From IMG/VR virus record IMGVR_UViG_3300036878_000019, positions 1 through 34,500 of that record: DNA of 34,500 nucleotides; one strand, 5' to 3'. Below are positions 9,254 to 16,062 of the stretch, in pieces. The notes below the pieces were generated by a model. The model had not been told where the DNA came from and searched no databases. It saw only the letters and a list, made by a program, of their open reading frames with translations. Source of the stretch: a virus. How positions within the stretch are numbered: the first letter of the stretch is position 1; every line of letters begins with the position of its first letter. A program made the position numbers and the translations under genes.

Positions 9254-9567
9254 CAGGCCACGCAGTGCTCGTTGATGGCGGTGGCGACGGCGTCGGAGAA
9301 TTCGTCGAGGTCGTCGCCGAACGGGCAGACCTGTTTGATCCGGTTCCACTGGCTTTGCCCGATCAGTTTCTTGATGCCGGGCAGCGGTTTTCCGTCCTGG
9401 AAGTCGACGAGGGCGTCGATGTCCCAGCGTCCGCGGCGCTTCGGGATCGTCACGGTCATCCCACGGAATTCGACGGCGACGGTTTCGATGTTCGGGGGTG
9501 GTTTGAGGCCGTTGGTTGATTCCGCCGGTGCGTGGTCGGTTTCAGGTGGTGCGGCCGCTTTCGTCAT
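9253..9567 (-). CDS. Tail assembly chaperone (G-like), second copy
   Basis: 104 residues. The core VEFRGMTVTIP, then RGRWDIDALVDFQDGKPLPGIKKLIG and NRIKQVCPFGDDLDEF, is typical of the small tail assembly chaperones of actinophages, which bind the tape measure before the tube polymerises. The upstream 251-residue protein has a related core (EFRGYTIIIARAIENWPLDAI), so two G-like domains lie in tandem. The ATG at 9567 overlaps the end of the upstream gene by 26 bases; the stop overlaps the next small frame (TGATG). An alternative is that a frameshift product spanning this gene and the 29-residue frame is made. Confidence 0.8.
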   Translation of the reverse strand: MTKAAAPPETDHAPAESTNGLKPPPNIETVAVEFRGMTVTIPKRRGRWDIDALVDFQDGKPLPGIKKLIGQSQWNRIKQVCPFGDDLDEFSDAVATAINEHCVA

Positions 9568-10297
9568 TACGTGCGATCTCTTTCAGCCGATTCTCCCGGG
9601 CGGTCGCCGCCGCAGCTTGTGCGGGGCTGCCCGGCGCGTACCGTTGTGCGCTAGCTCGCAAATTAGCTGCTTTCTCGGCGTTGTTCCGCGCAGCTTCTTC
9701 CCACCGCTCCAGCTCGGCTTGCGTGGCCGGGCGGCCGGGATACATTTTGCGGGCGAAGAATTCCCACACCGCCGCGGAGACGTGGTGTTGCAGTGTCCAC
9801 ACTTCGCGGCCGCCGTTGCGGGCCCGCGCGGTCGCCGATTCGGCGGGCAGCCGCCGCATGTAGGTCCAGATTTGGCGCAGGGTGAGGGCGCCGCGCCACC
9901 GGTCGGCGTAGTCGACGCCCCAGAAACGCCGCAGATCGGATGCGATGTCGTCGGCGTTGTTGTCCAGCACGTCAAGCAGTGTCGGGACGCCACCGAACAC
10001 GTCCGCGGGCCGCAGCGGTGTTTCGGGCAGCGGTGACACGCCGACGGTGTCGGCCATGCGGTGGGACAGCTCAACATAGTCGTCGATGCACGCCAGCCGT
10101 CCGACCGGCTGGGCCGCTAGCAGCGCGTTGACGGCGAACATCAACGCGCGGCCGGGCAGCGGTTCGGCTGCGGCGGCGCGGATCGCGTCAAGCGGCCAAT
10201 TCTCGATCGCGCGCGCGATGATGATGGTGTAGCCGCGGAACTCCAGCGTCGCCTCGGGGTCGCCGAGCGCCTCGAGGCGGGCGGCGTCGCTTGTCAC
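9542..10297 (-). CDS. Tail assembly chaperone with fused G and T-like parts
   Basis: 251 residues. The N-terminal 85 residues carry the chaperone core EFRGYTIIIARAIENW...DAIRAAAAEPLPGRAL. The second half contains LRRFWGVDYADRWRG, LTLRQIWTYMRRLPAESA and WTLQHHVSAAVWEF, the sort of helical sequence seen in C-terminal extensions of actinophage tail chaperones. The C-terminus is basic and Ala-rich. The start is a GTG at 10297 giving a GTGA overlap with the upstream gene. Unlike lambda G/GT, the long form is a single uninterrupted frame. It acts in the cytoplasm during tail assembly. Family assignment comes from sequence pattern and position between tail tube and tape measure. Confidence 0.8.
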   Translation of the reverse strand: MTSDAARLEALGDPEATLEFRGYTIIIARAIENWPLDAIRAAAAEPLPGRALMFAVNALLAAQPVGRLACIDDYVELSHRMADTVGVSPLPETPLRPADVFGGVPTLLDVLDNNADDIASDLRRFWGVDYADRWRGALTLRQIWTYMRRLPAESATARARNGGREVWTLQHHVSAAVWEFFARKMYPGRPATQAELERWEEAARNNAEKAANLRASAQRYAPGSPAQAAAATARENRLKEIARNDESGRTT

Positions 10298-10569
10298 TCG
10301 GGCGTGGGCGGTGCGGCCTTCGGCGCGTCATCCTTGACGCTGCCCTTGTCGGTGTCGTCGTCGTGCGGCACGTCCGGGTAGTCGGCAGTCCCTACGACGG
10401 CAACAGGCGTCACACCCGGTTTCCGTATCAGAGCAACGACGTCGGATTTTCCGTCGTAGAGCTGCGCGACCTTCAGGTTGATGAGAGATTCCGCGGAGCC
10501 GTCGTCGACGGTCAGGACGTTCCCTTTCAGGTAACCGTCATGATCCTTGGTGAACTGTATCTTCGGCAT
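10294..10569 (-). CDS. Short post-tail-tube protein of unknown function
   Basis: 91 residues. The N-terminal half (IQFTKDHDGYLKGNVLTVDD...AESLINLKVAQLYDG) is the small beta-fold pattern found in many short phage structural proteins, where KGD/KGN-V-x-V-D precedes a helix that caps the domain. The C-terminus is acidic, Pro-rich and probably disordered. It sits two bases after the tail tube stop and overlaps the next gene by GTGA. The position suggests a tail accessory or tube-binding role; no function can be assigned from sequence. Confidence 0.75.
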   Translation of the reverse strand: MPKIQFTKDHDGYLKGNVLTVDDGSAESLINLKVAQLYDGKSDVVALIRKPGVTPVAVVGTADYPDVPHDDDTDKGSVKDDAPKAAPPTPE

Positions 10570-10571
10570 GG

Positions 10572-11135
10572 TCAGAATTCCGTCGCAACCGACGACTGGG
10601 TGGTGAACAGGTTGAAGCCGGAGTCGGGGAAGACGCGGATCGACACCTCACGGGGCGTCACATCGCCTTCGACGTCTTTGACGTTCTGCACCCACAACCT
10701 TGCCGGGCGTGACGTGATGCGGCGGTAGATGTTGCCGGCGGAGTCGACCCGCTGGAAAGCGACCGGGTAGTAGGCGGGCTGAGGAACAACGATCCCGGTG
10801 GTCGTGGCGCCGGGCCACACGATCGCCTCGGTGACCGGGTTGTCCTCCAGGAACGACGCTTTCACTTCCAGCTTGAAGTCTTTCGATGCCACCATGATGG
10901 CGCCGTAACCCCAGGCGTTGACGTCTTTCTCCGTCCAGGTGCGGGCGTCGTCGAAGCCCTGATCACCGGACAGCAGACCGAGGAATCCCCACTTGTATCC
11001 GGTTACTCCCCACGCGGGGGTGGTGGCGAACGCGGTGGTGACAGACGTCGGAAGGTCAGTCGTGAATGTTGACCCTCCGTAGATCAGCACGTCCGCGTTG
11101 GCCCACAGTGGGACATTGCTCGGGTTGCCGGCCAT
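10572..11135 (-). CDS. Major tail tube protein
   Basis: 187 residues with the layout expected of the actinophage major tail protein: an N-terminal segment (NVPLWANADVLIYGG), an acidic linker, then beta strands (AIMVASKDFKLEVKASFLED and AYYPVAFQRVD) and a C-terminal strand (REVSIRVFPDSG). The ATG at 11135 has a strong ribosome binding site (GAAGGAG six bases upstream). It lies between the tail terminator and the chaperones, the standard position. It polymerises into the tail tube around the tape measure. No Ig-like domain is attached. Confidence 0.88.
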   Translation of the reverse strand: MAGNPSNVPLWANADVLIYGGSTFTTDLPTSVTTAFATTPAWGVTGYKWGFLGLLSGDQGFDDARTWTEKDVNAWGYGAIMVASKDFKLEVKASFLEDNPVTEAIVWPGATTTGIVVPQPAYYPVAFQRVDSAGNIYRRITSRPARLWVQNVKDVEGDVTPREVSIRVFPDSGFNLFTTQSSVATEF

Positions 11136-11151
11136 GTCGTTCTCCTTCTTG

Positions 11152-11556
11152 TCAGACGGTTATTACAGTGCGGACTGTGGCGTTCACAGTGAACGACGCC
11201 AAATCTGCGCCGGTGTCGGTGTCGAATGCTTCGATGATCGCCGTGCCGCCGGTGCGGTGGATGTCGGCGATCCCGGCGGGAATGTTGTCGTGCAGATAGC
11301 CGGATGCCTGCATGGCTATCGTCCGCGCCAGCGGGTTACCCGCCGCGCGGACGGTGACCCGGATCATGTTGCGGGACAGGATCGGCCAGTTCAGGGGGCC
11401 GCCGTCGTCGTGGACGGTGACCAGCGGCGGGCTGGTGGCCAGCACCCAGTCTTTCGGTACTTCGGCCGCGACCCGGTAACCATCAGTAGCGAAGAACGCC
11501 GCCAGCGCGTCTTTGATGGGCGGTTTCGGGTCACCTTGGGTGGTCAGCGCGGTCAC
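11152..11556 (-). CDS. Tail terminator-like protein
   Basis: 134 residues from a GTG at 11556 that forms a GTGA overlap with the upstream connector gene. The sequence (IKDALAAFFATDGYRVAAEVP, WVLATSPPLVTVHDDGG, IRVTVRAAGNPLARTIA, ASFTVNATVRTVI) follows the tail terminator pattern: an N-terminal helix, a beta sheet, then a helix and final strands. Such proteins cap the finished tail tube and join it to the head connector. The frame stays open upstream to 11808, but that extension is Arg-rich shadow sequence of the preceding gene, so the GTG was chosen. Confidence 0.75.
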   Translation of the reverse strand: MTALTTQGDPKPPIKDALAAFFATDGYRVAAEVPKDWVLATSPPLVTVHDDGGPLNWPILSRNMIRVTVRAAGNPLARTIAMQASGYLHDNIPAGIADIHRTGGTAIIEAFDTDTGADLASFTVNATVRTVITV

Positions 11557-11798
11557 TGGATCGCTCTTCCGCTGCCGCCGAACGCTTTGGTTGCGGTGCC
11601 GTTCTTGGCCTGGTCGGCGGCGTCGACGATGACCGCATTGACGAACCGGTCCGTGACGTATTCGGCGATGTGCGCGCCGGGCGCCCTCGACAGCACATCG
11701 GCGGCCACCGCCCGCACCACCGATCTGATACCGGGATGGTTTTTGGCGATGTCGCCGATCTGCGCCTTCTGCTCGGGCGATAAACGGAACTGGCCCAC
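11553..11798 (-). CDS. Small neck/connector protein
   Basis: 81 residues starting at a GTG at 11798 that shares a base with the upstream TAG (TAGTG). It has the look of an HK97 gp10-type neck protein shortened to its helical core: LSPEQKAQIGDIAKNH, VVRAVAADVLSRAPG, VTDRFVNAVIVDAADQAKNG. In this family a long helix followed by an A-P-G turn precedes the strands. It lies between the stopper-like and tail terminator-like genes, where a neck protein is expected. The length is short for the family (usually over 110), so the fold is uncertain. Confidence 0.65.
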   Translation of the reverse strand: MGQFRLSPEQKAQIGDIAKNHPGIRSVVRAVAADVLSRAPGAHIAEYVTDRFVNAVIVDAADQAKNGTATKAFGGSGRAIQ

Positions 11799-12514
11799 TA
11801 TTTCTCACCGCCCGACACGGTGCTCACCAGCACGACCATGCGTTGGCGCCCCGCATACTGTGTCAGATGCTTTTGGATGCGGGCCCGACCGGTCTTGCCG
11901 CGCACCGTGATCCAGTCGTCGTCGCTCAGCGGCGTCGTCAACGGCAACACGATCGTGTAGGCGGCCTCCGACACCTCCCCGGACGGCCCGAACCGTGCGA
12001 CCGTGTTCCCGGCCTCCACGGTGAACGCGACCACGTCGAACGGTGCACCGCCGGACAGCACATTGCCGTCGTCGTCGCGGCCACCGTTGGGTGTCACAGT
12101 GACATTCTCGCCGTGCCCGGTGTCGTACATGTCCTGCAGCTCAGCGAAAACATGATCAGCGCCCGCGTCGAGAGTGCTGATGACGACCGCCGGGCCTTGC
12201 ATCTCGTAGGTGCGGCCACCGAATTGGATCGCGTCGGTGGCGGCCAGCGCGGTGGTGTCGTCGTCGACGGGCAGCCGGACACTGGCGTGCCGAATCACCG
12301 CAACCGAACCCGACTCGTCCATTTCCTCGGTGGGACGGGCCGCGAACATGAACGCACACCCTGGGGTTGGCGGATCCGCGAGCGGTCCTTTGTCGACCGT
12401 GCGTTCGGTGACGTTAGGTTGGTTGTACGCGTCATAACCAGTAGCCGGGTCTCGGAACACCAACGTGACAGTGTCACAGCCGATGTCGGTGTCGATCAAA
12501 TCGGAGCCCATCAT
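11798..12514 (-). CDS. Head-tail stopper-like protein, probable two-domain fusion
   Basis: 238 residues beginning ATG-ATG at 12514, overlapping the upstream stop (TAATG). Two segments look alike in layout. Residues about 12-125 contain a polar strand region ending DAIQFGGRTYEMQGPAVV...DHVFAELQ. Residues about 135-235 end DDWITVRGKTGRARIQKH...QRMVVLVSTV. Both resemble small beta-barrel head-tail stoppers, in which an Asp-rich turn precedes an I-x-x-x-G-x strand and a final hydrophobic strand. Many phages encode two separate short genes here, so this may be a fusion of both. It probably acts at the neck, closing the capsid after packaging. The fusion idea is inference. Confidence 0.65.
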   Translation of the reverse strand: MMGSDLIDTDIGCDTVTLVFRDPATGYDAYNQPNVTERTVDKGPLADPPTPGCAFMFAARPTEEMDESGSVAVIRHASVRLPVDDDTTALAATDAIQFGGRTYEMQGPAVVISTLDAGADHVFAELQDMYDTGHGENVTVTPNGGRDDDGNVLSGGAPFDVVAFTVEAGNTVARFGPSGEVSEAAYTIVLPLTTPLSDDDWITVRGKTGRARIQKHLTQYAGRQRMVVLVSTVSGGEK

Positions 12515-13002
12515 TATCCGAGCGGCTCATTCCACCCGGACGGGTCCGAACGTGGACCGGCCACGTCGGCCCACACCGGATAGTTGCCCATGTTCCATGC
12601 CGGGTTCCACAGCGGCGGCGCGGGCGGCGGCTTGTCGAAATGCCCGCGCGCGGTGGCGACCATCGACAGGCCGAGGGCCTGCTTGTGCAGCGGCGTGAAG
12701 TCCAGCATCGCCGATGCCTGCACCAGCGAGAAGCTGACAATCCGGTCCCCGGCCTGCCGGGTGTACTGAGACTGGCCGCGATGCTGCCCCGGCAGCAGCA
12801 CATCCCGGGTCACCTCGAACGACACCAGCTGCGCGCCCGGGTCCTGCGTGCCAGCGAGATCGGGGCGCCGTATCGGGTCGATGATCCAATTCGCGGCGGC
12901 CTGCAGCAGCAGGCCGCACAGCTGCTGTTCGGTCGCGTCCAGCGTCCGGGGAAACATCGCCTGGAACTGCGTGACGGTCAGGAACGGCGTGACATCAGAC
13001 AT
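12514..13002 (-). CDS. Head-tail adaptor (connector) protein
   Basis: 162 residues from an ATG at 13002. The N-terminal part (PFLTVTQFQAMFPRTLDATEQQLCGLLLQAAANWI) matches the phage head-tail adaptor pattern: a short strand and helix, F-P, then a long helix in which acidic and hydrophobic residues alternate. The middle (VTRDVLLPGQHRGQSQYTRQAGDR, then SFSLVQASAML) also follows this family, and the C-terminus is Pro/Trp-rich. It binds the portal ring and recruits the stopper. The frame is open further upstream, but those residues are Arg/Pro-rich shadow of the previous gene. Confidence 0.75.
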   Translation of the reverse strand: MSDVTPFLTVTQFQAMFPRTLDATEQQLCGLLLQAAANWIIDPIRRPDLAGTQDPGAQLVSFEVTRDVLLPGQHRGQSQYTRQAGDRIVSFSLVQASAMLDFTPLHKQALGLSMVATARGHFDKPPPAPPLWNPAWNMGNYPVWADVAGPRSDPSGWNEPLG

Positions 13003-13009
13003 GGACGGT

Positions 13010-13420
13010 TTACTTCGTTCCGTCGACGAGCTCGGCTTTGGTCGCCGCTTCTGCTTCTTCTTCGGTCCAGCCAGAGGCAATCCGGAACGCTTGCCAATCT
13101 GATTTAGGCGCGGTTTGTTTCGGGCGCTGATCTGACGGCTCATCGTCGATGACAGCGGCGCCGGCGACAGGAACATCAGGAGGAACCGGTGCCACGATCG
13201 GGGGCGCGGTGGTCGGGAATTCCGCCGCCACCTTCGCCTCGTCAGAGGACTTCGCCGCGATCGCCCCCGACGCCAAGTGCCGCTCCACATCATCGGCAGA
13301 CAGGTCCGACACGGTGTCACCGCGCCGATACTTCTTGAGTTCGACGCGCAGCATGCCGTGCTCCCACACCGCGCTGGTCTGCTGATGCAGCTCCGTCGCC
13401 AACACCGTGTATTCGGTCAC
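13010..13420 (-). CDS. Small head-associated hypothetical protein
   Basis: 136 residues starting at a GTG at 13420 in a GTGA overlap with the capsid stop. The N-terminal half has the short phage domain pattern (MLRVELKKYRRGDTVSDLSADDVERHLASGAIA), in which R-x-G-D-x-V is followed by a helix and the G-A-I turn. The remainder is Pro/Ala-rich and then a small C-terminal helix (GWTEEEAEAATKAELVDG). Similar short proteins commonly sit immediately downstream of the major capsid gene; their role is not established. The start was chosen for the overlap, since the upstream part of the open frame is antisense-like. Confidence 0.7.
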   Translation of the reverse strand: MTEYTVLATELHQQTSAVWEHGMLRVELKKYRRGDTVSDLSADDVERHLASGAIAAKSSDEAKVAAEFPTTAPPIVAPVPPDVPVAGAAVIDDEPSDQRPKQTAPKSDWQAFRIASGWTEEEAEAATKAELVDGTK

Positions 13421-14370
13421 GAGTGAATCCCGGTGAGCCACACCGCAGCAGTCGGGTGATCCAGGCCAAGCGCCCGCTTGATGGTGGTGTCCGAGCGCCA
13501 CGTCTCGGTCGGGCCTCCGTTGGGGCCGTTGCCCTCCGGGTACAGGCCGGTGAACTCCAGCGGCCGGGTATCGGAGTAGAACCCGCACACCCCGCGCTGC
13601 AACACCAGCGCCTGCGTAATCGGCCACACCCGGGACAGCAGAATGTCCAACCCGAACACGCGGCCAGGCCACGCCCCGGTGTAGGCGATGTTCTGATCAG
13701 CAATGTTGCCGACGTACACCTTCGTCCAGTCCGCGTTCTCCATCAGAACGGGAAGCATGGCCGGGTTCATGACCAGGGTGTCGGGTTCGAACCCGAAGTA
13801 CTCGTCGGTTGAACCACCCTGGGCTATGGTGGGCGCCGCGACGGTGACCGTTTCGATCGCGTTGGCGAGGTCTTTACGTGGGGTGCCGTTGGTGGTGTCC
13901 CACGCCGCACCGACCGCGCTCGCCGGCACGATGCCGCCGGCGGTTACCGACGCGAACAACGCGCGCGCCCCGCGGTCGTTGTAGCGGATCATCGTCTGCT
14001 GCAGCTGGGTCATCTGAATGTTGACTTCGTCAATCTTGTTTTCGTCGCGCATCTCCCGCGACACCCGAACACCCAGACCGGACTTCTGCGCCATCGCGAC
14101 GTTCGGAGTGCCGAGCTGCCCGGCGGCGACGTGGATCTCGCCGAATTCGGCGACGATCTCAATGTCCTGGTTGAGGAACATCGGGTTCGACTGCCGGTAG
14201 GCGACCACACCGTTGCTGTTACCACCGGCGTTGCGCAGCAGCGTTTCGGCGATGAACTGATTTTTCATCAGCTGCGCGAGCTTGGAGGGGATCCACATCG
14301 GGTTACCGATGAGATCCGAGACGGTAAGTCTCGAGCCGTCCGAAATGCTCACAACTGTTTGTATTGCCAT
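13417..14370 (-). CDS. Major capsid protein
   Basis: 317 residues. HK97-like capsid features are visible: an N-terminal arm (VSDLIGNPMWIPSKLAQLMKNQ), an E-loop region (VVAYRQSNPMFLNQDIEIVAEFGEI), a long helix (RDENKIDEVNIQMTQLQQTMI) and a C-terminal strand region (LVLQRGVCGFYSDTRPLEFTG). The capsid shell is built from this subunit. It follows the decoration and protease genes, and the ATG at 14370 has a GGGAG-type ribosome binding site. There is no separate N-terminal scaffold domain, which agrees with a scaffold supplied by the protease gene. Confidence 0.88.
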   Translation of the reverse strand: MAIQTVVSISDGSRLTVSDLIGNPMWIPSKLAQLMKNQFIAETLLRNAGGNSNGVVAYRQSNPMFLNQDIEIVAEFGEIHVAAGQLGTPNVAMAQKSGLGVRVSREMRDENKIDEVNIQMTQLQQTMIRYNDRGARALFASVTAGGIVPASAVGAAWDTTNGTPRKDLANAIETVTVAAPTIAQGGSTDEYFGFEPDTLVMNPAMLPVLMENADWTKVYVGNIADQNIAYTGAWPGRVFGLDILLSRVWPITQALVLQRGVCGFYSDTRPLEFTGLYPEGNGPNGGPTETWRSDTTIKRALGLDHPTAAVWLTGIHS

Positions 14371-14406
14371 TACTGTTGTCTCCCTGTGTGTTTCGGGCGG
14401 TTCACG

Positions 14407-14874
14407 TTACGCGAGACGGCTAAGGCCGAGGGGACTGGTTAACACGGTGACACCGAGTGGTTCTGTGCAGCGACCCACAATGGTTAGCGGGTTCATGAGG
14501 CCGCCCGTGCCGGTGGTCGCCGGCGCGACCGTGCCGTTGGCGGTGGCTACCAGCAGGTCACCGAAGCTCGCGTTCGCCGAATAGGTCAACTGGGCCTCGC
14601 AGCCGCCGTAGGCGACGGCCACCGATGTCGGCAAGATCGCCGCCGACAACAGGTTGCGGCCCTGCGCGTCGACCGTCGGCGTGGTCACCAACGCCTCCGG
14701 GGCCTGCGCATCGGTCAACGCCACACCGAGCACATGCACGCTGGCGGCTGCGGCGACACCGACACGGCCACCGCTTCGGGCCTCCACCAGCAGACCGCCG
14801 ACGATCTGCACGCTGTCATTAGCCGGCGTGAAGGTCCGCGGGCCGGTCTTGGAGTAAACGGGTATACCGGGCAT
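14407..14874 (-). CDS. Head decoration-like protein
   Basis: 155 residues from the ATG at 14874, which shares its A with the protease stop (TGATG). The sequence is Gly/Ala/Val/Thr-rich with many short beta-strand patterns (VQIVGGLLVEARSGGRVGVAA, HVLGVALTDAQAPEAL, FGDLLVATANGTVAPA). This is the composition of capsid cement or decoration proteins that sit between protease and capsid genes in HK97-like phages. A second ATG at 14886 would overlap the protease further and is less likely. The function is inferred from place and composition. Confidence 0.72.
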   Translation of the reverse strand: MPGIPVYSKTGPRTFTPANDSVQIVGGLLVEARSGGRVGVAAAASVHVLGVALTDAQAPEALVTTPTVDAQGRNLLSAAILPTSVAVAYGGCEAQLTYSANASFGDLLVATANGTVAPATTGTGGLMNPLTIVGRCTEPLGVTVLTSPLGLSRLA

Positions 14875-15356
14875 CAGGCCATCCATCCTTTGTAGAGCGG
14901 GCTGTCCAGGTCGCTTTGCGCGACCGGGTCGGTGTCGGATTTCGCTGAGGCGTGACCCATTTCGGTCAGCGGGATCGCCGCTTCCTGCAGCGTCTCGTTG
15001 AGCAGCGTGGTGGTGCCGTCGGGGTCGGCTTTCATCATCGCCAGGAAGTGATCGCGGCGTGCCGGGGTGATCTTGCCTTTGTCGATCGCGGCGTCGACGA
15101 CCGTCGCGTGGGCCTGCGCCTGTAAGGTGGCGTGCGCTTCGGCGCCCATCCGCGCTTGTTCCTGCATGGTGGCGAACACTTCGGCGTCGACGATCACCGT
15201 CCCTTCCGGTGCCACGCGGGCCTGCGGCGTGGCTGGCGCAACAGCCGCGACGGGTACCGGAACGGCGGGAACGGTCAGGGGATTGCGATCAACTTGGGGG
15301 GTTGATGCTATATCCGGGGTCGGCGTGGTCGCCTGGTCCGGCTTGGGGTCTGCCAT
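14874..15356 (-). CDS. Nested in-frame scaffold protein start inside the protease gene
   Basis: Codon 236 of the protease is an ATG (15356) preceded by a strong ribosome binding site, AAAAGGAG, with six bases between GGAG and the ATG. It would give a 160-residue protein starting MADPKPDQ and containing only the helical scaffold-like part without the protease. This is the layout of lambda C/Nu3, where a scaffold is translated from an internal start in the protease gene. The strong Shine-Dalgarno inside a coding frame is seen directly; that the product is made and acts as scaffold is inference. Confidence 0.6.
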   Translation of the reverse strand: MADPKPDQATTPTPDIASTPQVDRNPLTVPAVPVPVAAVAPATPQARVAPEGTVIVDAEVFATMQEQARMGAEAHATLQAQAHATVVDAAIDKGKITPARRDHFLAMMKADPDGTTTLLNETLQEAAIPLTEMGHASAKSDTDPVAQSDLDSPLYKGWMA

Positions 15357-16061
15357 CGGGTTCTCCTTTTGTGCGGTTGCGGTGGCGAACGGTGCCGGGG
15401 CGGCCTGGCGCCCGGCGTAACGGAACATCGAATAGTCGAAGGCTGCGGCCGCCGCGGCGACACCGGCCTTCCGGCTGGCCGGCTTCTCATCGTCGTCGGA
15501 CTCGTCGACCTCGTCGAACAAACCTGCCTCGACGGCTTCGGCGCCGGTGTACCACGTTTCGGCGTCCATCGCCGCCATCCAGTCCGACGTTTTCCCGCCG
15601 CACGCATCCGCGTACAACTGCGCCATGTTGCCGCCCAGCTTGTCCAGCTGGGCGGCGACAGCCCGCATATCGCCGGCCATACCAATCGAAATCGCCGACG
15701 GCCCGTGAACCATCGTCTCCGCATACTTTGATGTGACCCGCCGATCCCCGGCCTGCGCGATGAACGAGGCAGCCGACGCCGCCAACCCGTCGTTGTAGGT
15801 GGTCACCTGAGCCGGATGCCGCTTCAACGCGTTGAAGATCGCGATCCCGTCGAACGCCGACCCGCCAGGCGAATTGATCCGCACAACAAGCTCGTCGACA
15901 TCCAATGCTTTGATGTCGTTGACGAAATCCTGCGCGGACACACCGAACGGGTCGATGTAGTCGTAGATCAGCACCTCAGCCGACGTCGGCTCCGAAGGTG
16001 TCTTCGAACCGGCTGCAGCGGTGACGATCTGATACCACTGCCGGGCCTGCTGTTTCGGCAC
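14874..16061 (-). CDS. ClpP-like prohead protease with C-terminal scaffold-like region
   Basis: 395 residues. The N-terminal 190 residues are a ClpP/S14-type serine protease: NSPGGSAFDG at 63-72, nucleophile region GLAASAASF with Ser96, MVHGPS with His119, and a candidate Asp in DAETW near 166, then EAVEAGLFDEV. This protease cleaves scaffold and capsid proteins during prohead maturation. After an acidic and Pro-rich linker, residues 236-395 form a mostly helical acidic/Ala-rich region (VDAEVFATMQEQARMGAEAHATL), probably the scaffold. The start is a GTG at 16061 with GGAAGG upstream. An internal start at codon 236 is listed separately. The C-terminal end overlaps the decoration gene (TGATG). 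Confidence 0.88.
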   Translation of the reverse strand: MPKQQARQWYQIVTAAAGSKTPSEPTSAEVLIYDYIDPFGVSAQDFVNDIKALDVDELVVRINSPGGSAFDGIAIFNALKRHPAQVTTYNDGLAASAASFIAQAGDRRVTSKYAETMVHGPSAISIGMAGDMRAVAAQLDKLGGNMAQLYADACGGKTSDWMAAMDAETWYTGAEAVEAGLFDEVDESDDDEKPASRKAGVAAAAAAFDYSMFRYAGRQAAPAPFATATAQKENPMADPKPDQATTPTPDIASTPQVDRNPLTVPAVPVPVAAVAPATPQARVAPEGTVIVDAEVFATMQEQARMGAEAHATLQAQAHATVVDAAIDKGKITPARRDHFLAMMKADPDGTTTLLNETLQEAAIPLTEMGHASAKSDTDPVAQSDLDSPLYKGWMA

Positions 16062-16062
16062 G

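Noticed and set aside
14430-14450. GGTTAAC word considered as another start-associated element
   Set aside because: Inside the decoration gene, not followed by a ribosome binding site or start codon.
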